From: Allomuricauda sp. CAU 1633
GTDB lineage: Bacteria; Bacteroidota; Bacteroidia; Flavobacteriales; Flavobacteriaceae
Direction of reading: 5' to 3'
DNA length: 64,000 nucleotides
Assembly (NCBI RefSeq): GCF_017313225.1
Contig: NZ_JAFLNE010000001.1
Location: forward strand, 310,001-374,000
The translations under genes were made by a program, and so were the position numbers. Below the pieces are notes generated by a model. That model saw only the letters and a program-made list of their open reading frames with translations. It was not told where the DNA came from and did not search any database. The number at the start of each line of letters is the position of its first letter. The stretch's first letter is position 1. Positions 43,387-51,838 of this stretch are shown piece by piece.

Positions 43387-44640
43387 TCAAACCACCATTC
43401 CCGCCGCCACAGTCTCATTGGTTGCATCATCCACCAAAATAATGCTCCCTGTGGTCCGGTTCTCACGATACGGGTCTATCATCAACGGTTTTGTTGTTCG
43501 AATACGAACCTTACAGATGTCGTTCATGGACATTTCCGTATCCTCAGTGCTTCTGTTTAGGGTATTGATATCAATCTTGTACAGCACTTCGTTGATCATG
43601 GCCTTCTGCTCGTTTGAAGTGTGCTTGATAGTATATTTTGCCCTAGGTTTTGCCGGGCTATTGTTTAACCAACAAAGCATTACTTCTATGTCTTGTTGTG
43701 CCTCAGGTTTATTATTGGAACGAACGATCATATCGCCTCTACTGATGTCGATATCATCTTCTAGTGTTATGGATACGGACATTGGTGCGAATGCCTCTTC
43801 AACTTCGCCAGAAAATGAGTCGATAGACTTAATTTTTGACACAAAGCCTGAGGGCATCACAGTAACCTCATCGCCTTTTCGCAGCACACCGCTTGCCACC
43901 CTTCCAGCATATCCACGATAATCCCTAAATTCTTCACTTTGTGGTCGTAAAACGGTCTGAACCGGAAATCTGGCGTCAACTTTGTTGATATCGCTACTGA
44001 TGTGCATGGTTTCCAAGGTATGCAAAAGCGGGGCTCCTTGGTACCAATCCATGTTTTCTGATCGGTTCACCACGTTGTCGCCTAATAGGGCACTGATTGG
44101 AATAAACCGAACATCTTTTACTAGCAGTTTGGATGAAAACTCCTCAAATTGTCCTATAACTTTGTTATAAGCCTCTTCCGAAAAATCCACCAAATCCATT
44201 TTGTTGATGCAGACGATAACATGGGGAATTTGAAGCAATGATGCAATGAACGCATGTCTTTTGGTTTGTTCGATAACTCCATGTCTGGCATCGACCAAAA
44301 TAATGGCTGCATTTGCCGTTGAAGCTCCAGTAACCATGTTTCGGGTATATTGTATATGCCCGGGCGTATCTGCAATAATAAATTTTCGTTTTGGTGTGGT
44401 GAAGTATCGGTAGGCCACATCTATGGTAATTCCCTGCTCTCTTTCATCCCGAAGACCATCTGTAAAAAGAGCCAAATCCACACCTTCATGGCCCTTCTTT
44501 TTACTGGTGCTTTCAATGGCTTCCAATTGATCCTCAAAAATTGATTTTGAGTCGTATAGTAGTCTTCCGATGAGGGTGCTTTTCCCATCATCCACACTTC
44601 CTGCCGTGGTAAATCGTAAAAGTTGATTGTTGTCCAACAT
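43387..44640 (-). CDS. cysN: Sulfate adenylyltransferase subunit 1 (GTPase)
   Basis: 417 residues from the ATG at 44640, just 7 bases after cysD; the longer frame from 44706 overlaps cysD and lacks family support. The elongation-factor-like GTPase shows G1 GSVDDGKSTLIGRLLYD, G3 DTPGHIQYTRNMVTG and G4 NKMD. With CysD it forms APS from ATP and sulfate, the reaction being driven by GTP hydrolysis. Domain II/III follow to the C-terminus, normal for bacteria outside enterics. It has no APS kinase domain attached; cysC is separate here. Confidence 0.96.
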   Translation of the reverse strand: MLDNNQLLRFTTAGSVDDGKSTLIGRLLYDSKSIFEDQLEAIESTSKKKGHEGVDLALFTDGLRDEREQGITIDVAYRYFTTPKRKFIIADTPGHIQYTRNMVTGASTANAAIILVDARHGVIEQTKRHAFIASLLQIPHVIVCINKMDLVDFSEEAYNKVIGQFEEFSSKLLVKDVRFIPISALLGDNVVNRSENMDWYQGAPLLHTLETMHISSDINKVDARFPVQTVLRPQSEEFRDYRGYAGRVASGVLRKGDEVTVMPSGFVSKIKSIDSFSGEVEEAFAPMSVSITLEDDIDISRGDMIVRSNNKPEAQQDIEVMLCWLNNSPAKPRAKYTIKHTSNEQKAMINEVLYKIDINTLNRSTEDTEMSMNDICKVRIRTTKPLMIDPYRENRTTGSIILVDDATNETVAAGMVV

Positions 44641-44647
44641 AGCTGTT

Positions 44648-45553
44648 CTAAAAATATCCTTGTTTTTTTCTGTCCTCCATTGCAGTTTCCGAACGTTTAT
44701 CGTCACTGCGGTTTCCTCGCTCCGTTTGTCTCATGGCCGATACTTCTTGCGCTATTTTTTCAACGGTATCTGCATCGGATTCTATTCCCCCGGTTATGGT
44801 AATGTCACCAAGGGTCCTGAAGCGTATTTTTTTGGTTACTACTTCTTCACCCTCATCCAATTTCAAGAACTCAGAATTGGGAATCCAGGAGTTGCTTCTC
44901 CAGACCACTTCTCTTTCGTGTGCGAAATACAATGAAGGTATCTCTATATTTTCTCTGTTGATGTAGTTCCAAACATCCATTTCCGTCCAATTACTGATTG
45001 GGAAAACCCGGAAATGCTCTCCTTCAAAATGCTTCCCGTTGAAAAGGTTCCACAATTCTGGACGTTGGTTTTTGGGGTCCCATTGACCAAAGTCATCCCT
45101 GTGCGAAAAGAAACGTTCCTTGGCACGGGCCTTTTCTTCATCCCTTCTACCGCCACCAATGGCACAATCCACCTTATTGGATTCAATGGCGTCCAATAGC
45201 GTAGTAATTTGAAGCGCATTTCTTGTCGCATTTTTCCCTTTTTCCTCGGCTACTCTTCCTTGGTCTATGGATTCTTGTACCGATCCAACAATGAGACGTA
45301 CGCCCAATTCTTCAATTAGGTCGTCCCTAAACTTTATGGTTTCTGGAAAGTTGTGTCCTGTATCCACGTGCATCAAAGCAAAGGGTATTTTGCTGGGATA
45401 AAATGCTTTTCGGGCCAAGTGGGTGACCACAATGGAATCTTTCCCTCCCGAAAATAGAATTACTGGGTTTTGAAATTGAGCCCAAACCTCCCTTAGCACA
45501 AAAATGGCCTCGGATTCCAGCTCGTCTAAATAGTTCAAATAATACTTACTCAT
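44648..45553 (-). CDS. cysD: Sulfate adenylyltransferase subunit 2
   Basis: 301 residues, a PP-loop ATP pyrophosphatase: LFSGGKDSIVVTHLARKAF binds ATP, MHVDTGHNFPETIKFRDD and CAIGGGRRDEEKARAKERFF line the active site. It adenylates sulfate with CysN. The stop of cysC and its own start share one base at 45553. No PAPS or sulfite reductase lies nearby, which separates this from ordinary sulfate assimilation. Confidence 0.97.
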   Translation of the reverse strand: MSKYYLNYLDELESEAIFVLREVWAQFQNPVILFSGGKDSIVVTHLARKAFYPSKIPFALMHVDTGHNFPETIKFRDDLIEELGVRLIVGSVQESIDQGRVAEEKGKNATRNALQITTLLDAIESNKVDCAIGGGRRDEEKARAKERFFSHRDDFGQWDPKNQRPELWNLFNGKHFEGEHFRVFPISNWTEMDVWNYINRENIEIPSLYFAHEREVVWRSNSWIPNSEFLKLDEGEEVVTKKIRFRTLGDITITGGIESDADTVEKIAQEVSAMRQTERGNRSDDKRSETAMEDRKKQGYF

Positions 45554-46143
45554 TACAATTGTAATTTGGGTCGAATCAATTCATATATTTTGTTCACTGC
45601 TTCTTCAACAGTTTCTTTTTCCGTAAGAACAATATCTGGCCGCAAAGGTACTTCATACGGACTTGATATGCCCGTCATATCTTTTATTTCTCCTTTTCTT
45701 GCTTTTTTATACAGCCCTTTTACGTCTCTTCGCTCACATTCTTCCAAACTGGTGTTGACAAAAACCTCAACATAATTGTCCTCGCCAACGGCTTCTTTAA
45801 TCATCTTTCTATCCTTTATAAAAGGCGCCACGAACGCTGCCAGGACCACAAGCCCCGCATCTACAAATAGATTGGCCACTTCGCCAATCCTTCTGTTATT
45901 TTCTGATCGATCTTTTGGGGAAAATGTTAGGTCTTTATTGATCCCCTTTCTAACATTATCGCCATCTAGGGTATAGGTTTTTATGCCCTCTTCAAACAAT
46001 TTTTGTTCCACCCCATTGGCAATAGTCGACTTTCCTGAACCGGACAACCCTGTAAAGAAAATCAAGAAGGAATTATGGCCATTGGCCTTCCTTCTCTCGT
46101 TTGCTCCAATTTTATAGTCATGCCTTATGATGTTCTCTTCCAT
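45553..46143 (-). CDS. cysC: Adenylylsulfate kinase
   Basis: 196 residues with the P-loop FTGLSGSGKSTIANGVEQKL and the family marks YTLDGDNVRKGINKDLTFSP and FVAPFIKDRKMIKEAV. It phosphorylates APS on the 3' hydroxyl to PAPS, the sulfate donor. The gene overlaps the DUF2061 gene by 19 bases and cysD by one, so the sulfate-activation genes are tightly coupled. Confidence 0.96.
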   Translation of the reverse strand: MEENIIRHDYKIGANERRKANGHNSFLIFFTGLSGSGKSTIANGVEQKLFEEGIKTYTLDGDNVRKGINKDLTFSPKDRSENNRRIGEVANLFVDAGLVVLAAFVAPFIKDRKMIKEAVGEDNYVEVFVNTSLEECERRDVKGLYKKARKGEIKDMTGISSPYEVPLRPDIVLTEKETVEEAVNKIYELIRPKLQL

Positions 46144-46559
46144 TTCTTTGCCCGATTTCTTTTATCCAATCCGTAATTAATTCGGTACCATGCCCTTTCG
46201 TGGTAGTAATACAAAATCATCTTGGTGATGACCTCTGCAAAACCGATTTTTAGTCCTGTAAAAGGGTTTCCAGATATGATCCAAGATAACAAGATGGTAT
46301 CCAAGGTTCCCAAGACTCGCCATGTAACCGTTTTTAAAATGTGTCTTCGTCTACTGTCTCCTATTCCTATTTTCACCCACGCTCTTTCATGGAAATAATA
46401 CAGGGTCATTTTAGTAATGACCTCAGCAAAACCAATCTTTAAGCCTGTAAATGGATTCCCGGTGATGGCCCAAGACAACAAAATAGTGTCCAAGGTACCC
46501 ACCAACCGCCATGTTATGGTCTTGGCCAAATGCCTTTTATAGGATACCTCTTTAGCCAT
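46125..46559 (-). CDS. DUF2061 protein made of two tandem copies
   Basis: 144 residues built from two DUF2061 units, about residues 7-69 and 70-132, which agree at 46 of 63 positions without a gap. Each contains TLDTILLSW, TGNPFTGLKIGFAEVI or its close twin, and KM-LYY-HERAW. The unit is a small membrane protein with two hydrophobic stretches, so the double copy may form a four-helix membrane protein. DUF2061 proteins are often next to cysC/cysD/cysN genes and may help sulfate uptake, but no role is proven. It abuts cysQ with no spacer. Confidence 0.85.
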   Translation of the reverse strand: MAKEVSYKRHLAKTITWRLVGTLDTILLSWAITGNPFTGLKIGFAEVITKMTLYYFHERAWVKIGIGDSRRRHILKTVTWRVLGTLDTILLSWIISGNPFTGLKIGFAEVITKMILYYYHERAWYRINYGLDKRNRAKKWKRTS

Positions 46560-47360
46560 CTAGTGCACTAGAAAATAGGGGTTCAACAAATTTTCCTTGT
46601 TGTATGATAGTTCTTTGTCCGTTTCCCATTGGGTGACTTTAAGGCCCACTGCCTTGCAGATGGCATGGCCCGCTGCCGTATCCCATTCCATGGTTGGGGC
46701 AATTCTTGGGTAAACGTCTGCCTTTCCTTCGGCCACAAGACAGAATTTTAAGGAGCTTCCTTTGGAAACGATTTCCACCTCATCGTGTTTTTGTTCTAAA
46801 TCCTTGATGAAGTTTTCGGTTTGCTCATTCATATGGGACCGGCTACCTACCACTTTAATAAGTTCTTTTTTCTGATTGTCACTTAAACGCAATTGGTTTT
46901 CTTTTGAAAAAAGGGCATTGGTTTCCTCTGTGTTATTCAAAATATTTTTAAAGGATTCTCTAGTTTGAACATTGGCATAGTATAACTCCATGGTCACAGG
47001 CACATAAATTACGCCTAAAATAGGGGTTCCATCTTTGATCAGGGCAATATTAACGGTGAACTCCCCATTTCTTTTGATGAACTCCTTTGTGCCATCCAAT
47101 GGGTCTACCAACCAGCATAAATCCCAATTTTTTCTTTCATCATACCCCAACATTTTGTTTTCTTCGCTGATGATGGGAATATCTGTCTTTTCCAAGTAGG
47201 ACATAATGACCTTGTTGGATTCCTTGTCTGCTTTGGTCAAAGGTGAATTGTCTTCTTTGATCTCGGTTTCAAAATCTGGGGAAGTATAGATTTCCATGAT
47301 GGCTTTTCCTGCATCAATGGATGCATTTATGGCAATTGTAATATTCTGATCTAAATTCAA
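46560..47360 (-). CDS. cysQ: 3'(2'),5'-bisphosphate nucleotidase
   Basis: 266 residues of the inositol-monophosphatase superfamily: the metal sites EEN near IPIISEENKMLGYDE and CWLVDPLDGTKEFIKRNGEF, and MEWDTAAGHAICKAVGLKVT at the C-terminus. CysQ hydrolyses PAP, the product left when PAPS donates its sulfate, to AMP, and so relieves product inhibition of the sulfotransferases. Its presence inside the polysaccharide locus supports local PAPS turnover. Confidence 0.94.
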   Translation of the reverse strand: MNLDQNITIAINASIDAGKAIMEIYTSPDFETEIKEDNSPLTKADKESNKVIMSYLEKTDIPIISEENKMLGYDERKNWDLCWLVDPLDGTKEFIKRNGEFTVNIALIKDGTPILGVIYVPVTMELYYANVQTRESFKNILNNTEETNALFSKENQLRLSDNQKKELIKVVGSRSHMNEQTENFIKDLEQKHDEVEIVSKGSSLKFCLVAEGKADVYPRIAPTMEWDTAAGHAICKAVGLKVTQWETDKELSYNKENLLNPYFLVH

Positions 47361-47371
47361 AAGTGTGAGGT

Positions 47372-47935
47372 TTATTTTTTTATTGGATTGGATAGGTATT
47401 CTTTAATGTTGGGTAATATTCTGTCTTTTTCTGAGAGCTGTAATTCATTTTTATCTAGCCTCCAATCAATGTCTAAAGTTGGGTCGTCAAATTTCAAGCC
47501 TCTTTCGGCATTCTTGTAATAATAGTTGTCACATTTATAAAAAAAATGTGCCACATCACTAAGAACAACAAAACCATGGGCAAAGCCTCTTGGGACAAAT
47601 AATTGCTTCTTATTCTCGCTACTGAGCTCAATCGATATGTGTTGGCCATAGGTCTCGGATTCTTCACGAAGGTCCACCGCAACATCTAAAACTGTTCCCT
47701 GGAGTACCCTCACCAATTTTGCTTGGGCAAACTCCCCTTCTTGAAAATGTAGCCCCCGCAAAACCCCCCTCGTGGAAAAGGATTGATTGTCTTGCACAAA
47801 CACTACATCTTGGCCTATAGCTTCACAAAAGGTTCTTTGATTGAAACTTTCAAAAAAATGTCCTCTTTGATCTTGAAAAACCTTTGGTTCTACAACAAAA
47901 CATCCTTCAAGTTTGGTCTGCGTTACTTGAATCAT
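47372..47935 (-). CDS. rfbC: dTDP-4-dehydrorhamnose 3,5-epimerase
   Basis: 187 residues, a cupin-fold epimerase; the marks are [36 protein letters not shown] with the catalytic histidine, and [20 protein letters not shown]. Third step of dTDP-L-rhamnose synthesis. It overlaps rfbA by 4 bases. Confidence 0.97.
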   Translation of the reverse strand: MIQVTQTKLEGCFVVEPKVFQDQRGHFFESFNQRTFCEAIGQDVVFVQDNQSFSTRGVLRGLHFQEGEFAQAKLVRVLQGTVLDVAVDLREESETYGQHISIELSSENKKQLFVPRGFAHGFVVLSDVAHFFYKCDNYYYKNAERGLKFDDPTLDIDWRLDKNELQLSEKDRILPNIKEYLSNPIKK

Positions 47936-48801
47936 TTTCCTGCATTTAAAATCCCCAATAGATTATTTCCATACCCGCTTTTCATCAAGGGCCGGGCCAA
48001 TTCTTCAAATTGAGTTTGATCAATGTAGCCCATCTCGTAGGCGGCAGCCTCAATAGCTCCTATTTTTAATCCTTGCCGTTCTTCAATTACCTCCACAAAT
48101 TGGGATGCTTGTAAAAGGGATTGAAAAGTTCCTGTATCCAACCAAGCAGTCCCCCTGTCCAATATACTCACACTCAATTTACCTCTTCTAAGATACTCCT
48201 TGTTTACATCAGTAATCTCTAGCTCCCCTCTAGGGCTGGGTTTAATATTTTTGGCAATTGACACCACTTCGTTATCATAGAAATAAATTCCGGGAACCGC
48301 ATAATTGGACTTAGGGTTATTTGGTTTTTCTTCAATGCTTATGGCCTTGCCCTCACCATCAAACTCAACCACCCCGTAACGCTCTGGGTCATGTACCCTA
48401 TAAGCATATATTATGCCCCCATCGGGTTCATTATTGGACTGTAAAAGCTTAGATAAGCCTGTTCCATAAAAAATATTGTCCCCAAGTATAAGTGCTACCT
48501 TGTCATTACCAATAAAATCTGACCCGATTATAAAAGCCTCGGCCAATCCATTAGGGGACTCTTGAACAGCATAAGAGAATGAACAACCAAACTTTTGTCC
48601 ATCTCCCAACAATTCCTTAAAAAGTGGAAGGTCTTTTGGGGTGGAGATAATCAAAATCTCTTTGATGCCCGAGTACATCAACGTTGACAATGGGTAGTAA
48701 ATCATTGGCTTATCATAAATAGGCATAAGTTGTTTACTTACCGAAAGGGTTAAGGGATGTAGTCTGGTTCCTGATCCTCCGGCTAGAATAATTCCTTTCA
48801 T
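47932..48801 (-). CDS. rfbA: Glucose-1-phosphate thymidylyltransferase
   Basis: 289 residues. The N-terminus [20 protein letters not shown] with the GxGxRL loop, [18 protein letters not shown], and [12 protein letters not shown] identify RfbA, which starts the dTDP-rhamnose pathway from glucose-1-phosphate and dTTP. Full length. Order rfbB-rfbA-rfbC is read on the minus strand with rfbD upstream. Confidence 0.97.
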   Translation of the reverse strand: MKGIILAGGSGTRLHPLTLSVSKQLMPIYDKPMIYYPLSTLMYSGIKEILIISTPKDLPLFKELLGDGQKFGCSFSYAVQESPNGLAEAFIIGSDFIGNDKVALILGDNIFYGTGLSKLLQSNNEPDGGIIYAYRVHDPERYGVVEFDGEGKAISIEEKPNNPKSNYAVPGIYFYDNEVVSIAKNIKPSPRGELEITDVNKEYLRRGKLSVSILDRGTAWLDTGTFQSLLQASQFVEVIEERQGLKIGAIEAAAYEMGYIDQTQFEELARPLMKSGYGNNLLGILNAGK

Positions 48802-48807
48802 CGTCTG

Positions 48808-49866
48808 TTAGTGTTGATATTGTTTTTTGTAGTACTTTTTATAGTCTCCTGAGGTTACGTGGCCTAACCACTCCTGATTTTCCAGATACCAGTCTATGGT
48901 TTTATCAAGGCCTTTTTCAAATGTAACCGATGGTTTCCATCCCAGTTCTTTATTAATTTTTGTGGCATCAATTGCATAGCGTAAGTCATGGCCTGGACGG
49001 TCCTTTACAAAGGTTATTAATTCTTCTGAAGCTCCATCAGGTCTGCCAAGTTTCCGGTTCATCAACTGGCAAAGCAGTTTTACCAAATCAATGTTTTTCC
49101 ATTCGTTAAATCCTCCTATATTATAGGTTTCGCCGTTCTTTCCCTCATGGAAAACCAAATCAATTGCTCTTGCGTGATCTATTACATAGAGCCAATCACG
49201 GGTATAATTCCCATCCCCATATACGGGCAACGGCCTTTTTTGTATGATATTGTTAATGAACAGGGGAATTAATTTTTCAGGGAAATGGTTTGGCCCATAA
49301 TTGTTAGAACAATTGGAAATCACAAAGGGCAGCCCATAGGTTTCTCCATAAGCTCTAACAAAATGGTCTGAACTGGCCTTGGAGGCAGAATAGGGGGAGT
49401 TGGGGCTATATGCTGTGGTTTCCAAAAAATATCCCGTATCTCCAAGAGCACCATATACTTCATCCGTGCTTACATGGTAAAACCTAAACCCTTCGTTCTT
49501 TCTTGATAAAGCAACCGATTCATTCAACAGGTTTACTGTACCCAAGATATTGGTCTTCACAAAAGACAGAGGGTCTGAAATGGAACGATCTACATGCGAC
49601 TCTGCCGCCAAGTGAACAACTCCATCAAATTCTATTTGGGAAAAAAGCTCTTTTAAAAATTCTGAATCGGTTATATCTCCTTTGATAAAAGAGTAATTGG
49701 GGGCATTTTCAATGTCTTTTAGGTTTTCCAAATTCCCTGCGTAAGTCAATGCATCAAGATTATATATTTGATATTTCTTATATTCTTCAACAAATCTGCG
49801 AACTACATGGGATCCAATAAAGCCCGCCCCGCCGGTAATTAAAATATTCCTTTTATGAGATTTCAT
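48808..49866 (-). CDS. rfbB: dTDP-glucose 4,6-dehydratase
   Basis: 352 residues, extended SDR: ITGGAGFIGSHVVRRFVEEY binds NAD, HLAAESHVDRSISDP and the catalytic YSASKASSDHFVRAYGETYG follow, then SNCSNNYGPNHFPEKLIPLF. It converts dTDP-glucose to the 4-keto-6-deoxy sugar. 56 bases separate it from rfbD. Confidence 0.97.
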   Translation of the reverse strand: MKSHKRNILITGGAGFIGSHVVRRFVEEYKKYQIYNLDALTYAGNLENLKDIENAPNYSFIKGDITDSEFLKELFSQIEFDGVVHLAAESHVDRSISDPLSFVKTNILGTVNLLNESVALSRKNEGFRFYHVSTDEVYGALGDTGYFLETTAYSPNSPYSASKASSDHFVRAYGETYGLPFVISNCSNNYGPNHFPEKLIPLFINNIIQKRPLPVYGDGNYTRDWLYVIDHARAIDLVFHEGKNGETYNIGGFNEWKNIDLVKLLCQLMNRKLGRPDGASEELITFVKDRPGHDLRYAIDATKINKELGWKPSVTFEKGLDKTIDWYLENQEWLGHVTSGDYKKYYKKQYQH

Positions 49867-49922
49867 TATATATATGTCTTTGTGCTGTTTATTCTAAAAA
49901 AACTCCATCAGCCTTAATTCCA

Positions 49923-50702
49923 TTAAATGAGAACGCTGTTCTTTGGTCGCTTTGCGAAAGTACGATAATTCCTATCCAAAACAAGGTTGACTTTTCCGGT
50001 CAATCCATTGTCTTCCAGTATTTGCTTGGCAAATTCATACCATGTCATTGCTCCCCCATCAACAAAATGGTATGTCCCAAAGGATTTTTTATTCAGTATG
50101 ATTTCCTCTAAAATAAACTTTGTCAACCCCTCGGTATTGGTTGGGCGTCCTTTCTGGGCATCTGTAATGTGAAGACTCTCCCCGGCTAGAGCTTTTTTTA
50201 AGATTGTGCGATAGAAGTTATGTCCATATTTTTTGCTGTACAGCCAAGATGTGCGAATAATGTAATGGTTTGGTATTATCTCTTGAACAAACTTCTCTCC
50301 ACTTAGTTTGGATTTCCCATACTCATTAATGGGGTTGGCCAGGTCATCAACGGTATATGGGGTCTCTTTTTCCCCATCAAAGACATAATCCGTTGAGATA
50401 TGGACAAGGGTTGTTTTATGTTCATTGCAAAGCTCCGCTAGGTTCTTTACCCCTTCTGCATTCACTTTAAAGGCGGTTTCCGGTTGTTTTTCTGCACGTT
50501 CAACGTTAGTATATGCTGCACAATTGATGCAAAAATCATAGTTTCCATCTTGGAATACATCATACAGTTCTTTTCGTTCCGTGATATCAAGTTCATTGGA
50601 TGATTTGAAATCGAAAAAAAAATCTGAGCGGTTATAGGCGTATTCTTGTATTGTTTGTCCAAGTTGCCCGCTGGACCCCGTAACCAATATTCTTTTGTTC
50701 AT
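49923..50702 (-). CDS. rfbD: dTDP-4-dehydrorhamnose reductase
   Basis: 259 residues, slightly shorter than many RfbD proteins (280-300) but ending in the usual flavobacterial closing segment AKRPKNSVLI, so I take it as complete. The N-terminal ILVTGSSGQLGQTIQEYAYN binds NADPH, and HISTDYVFDGEKETPYTVDD then YGKSKLSGEKFV carry the active site. It gives dTDP-L-rhamnose. With rfbA-C it shows that rhamnose or a derivative is one sugar of the glycan. Confidence 0.95.
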   Translation of the reverse strand: MNKRILVTGSSGQLGQTIQEYAYNRSDFFFDFKSSNELDITERKELYDVFQDGNYDFCINCAAYTNVERAEKQPETAFKVNAEGVKNLAELCNEHKTTLVHISTDYVFDGEKETPYTVDDLANPINEYGKSKLSGEKFVQEIIPNHYIIRTSWLYSKKYGHNFYRTILKKALAGESLHITDAQKGRPTNTEGLTKFILEEIILNKKSFGTYHFVDGGAMTWYEFAKQILEDNGLTGKVNLVLDRNYRTFAKRPKNSVLI

Positions 50703-50790
50703 CAGACTTGTTCTCTTTGCTGAAGTTTAAGGTTTATGTGTTGTCTTATAAGTTTAAAAATAAGTCCCATTTTCTACGGGTAATTTATTT

Positions 50791-51834
50791 TCAATTGTAG
50801 GATGTTAAATACTTGTTCAGCTTAAACAAAGCCAAAATCCCAATTGTTAAAGCCAATAATAGTATGGGTAGTTTAAATTTATAACTGTTCCATATGCCTT
50901 TTTGTCCAACTCCCCTAGTGGGGAAGTCACTTATTACGTTGATGATTGTAGATTTATTGGCCCGTTCTTTGTTCAACGCGACCAATTTTTCCTTCAATAC
51001 ATCCTTTTCCTGCACCAAGGCCAATTCCCTGTTGCTTGACTCTCCACTTTCTGCCATACTTATGCTGGTGCCCTGCATGGGCTTGTCCGCTTCTTTTACC
51101 AATACCGTCCTATACAGACTTTGTAATGAATCTATTTCAACCAGCTGTTGCTTGTAAATATCTTCCTGCAAGCTTAGGTTTTCATCATTGATTCTTTTCT
51201 GCAATTTGAAATAATCGTTGACCGATATGGAGTTAATGATAGCAGGTTGCATTTTTTTGGCCACCTTATTATCCGTACTAATGACTGAAATCTGATGGAA
51301 CCTTGCATCCAAAGAATTAAAGTTTTGCAAGTAGTTCTCAAAATCTATGGTCTTAACCGTGGTGGTGTCCAGTTCCCGGATGAACTCGTCGAACAATTTA
51401 ATTTTTTGATTCTCATCTGAGTAGGAATCGGCAAAAATTTCCTCAACACTGGCTGCTTCATGTTCTGTGATGTTCAATGCGGTTGCCAAGGCAACTGAAT
51501 CTTGTGCTTCGGCCAAATCATTATAGAATGAAATGTTGTTGTAAAGCTGTTGAACACTGTTGAAGTTGGGCTCTACCACCATTTTGGAAATATACTTTTC
51601 CGGAAGAGTAGTGTCCAAAATATAGCCGCCTACCCCACCAATAATGACTGCAGCTGCCAAGATGATGAAGTTTTTTTGAATGAAGAGCAAGAGCAGCATC
51701 AAAACATGGAAAATGCCCTTAAAGATGCTCCCGACAAAGTTGAAGAATTTTTGAAATGCCCTTCCAATCATTTGGAACAACTGCCCCAAATCTATTTCGT
51801 CTGAAGAGTTTTGATGTGCTGGTTGGTCTGCCAT
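50791..51834 (-). CDS. Wzz-like chain-length determinant protein
   Basis: 347 residues with a membrane helix at about 52-72 (NFIILAAAVIIGGVGGYILD), a periplasmic helical domain of about 240 residues, and a second helix at 320-338 (FKLPILLLALTIGILALFKL). The two-helix topology with the periplasmic coil is that of Wzz/PCP proteins, which set the length of Wzy-made chains. The cytoplasmic N-terminus (QPAHQNSSDEIDLGQLFQMI) is long and there is no tyrosine kinase domain. It is separated from rfbD by an 88-base gap, and it is the first gene of the locus by order. Confidence 0.78.
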   Translation of the reverse strand: MADQPAHQNSSDEIDLGQLFQMIGRAFQKFFNFVGSIFKGIFHVLMLLLLFIQKNFIILAAAVIIGGVGGYILDTTLPEKYISKMVVEPNFNSVQQLYNNISFYNDLAEAQDSVALATALNITEHEAASVEEIFADSYSDENQKIKLFDEFIRELDTTTVKTIDFENYLQNFNSLDARFHQISVISTDNKVAKKMQPAIINSISVNDYFKLQKRINDENLSLQEDIYKQQLVEIDSLQSLYRTVLVKEADKPMQGTSISMAESGESSNRELALVQEKDVLKEKLVALNKERANKSTIINVISDFPTRGVGQKGIWNSYKFKLPILLLALTIGILALFKLNKYLTSYN

Positions 51835-51838
51835 ATAT

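Noticed and set aside
43387..47360. cysN/cysD/cysC/cysQ as part of sulfate assimilation to cysteine.
   Set aside because: No cysH, cysI or cysJ genes lie nearby, while two sulfotransferases do; sulfation fits better.
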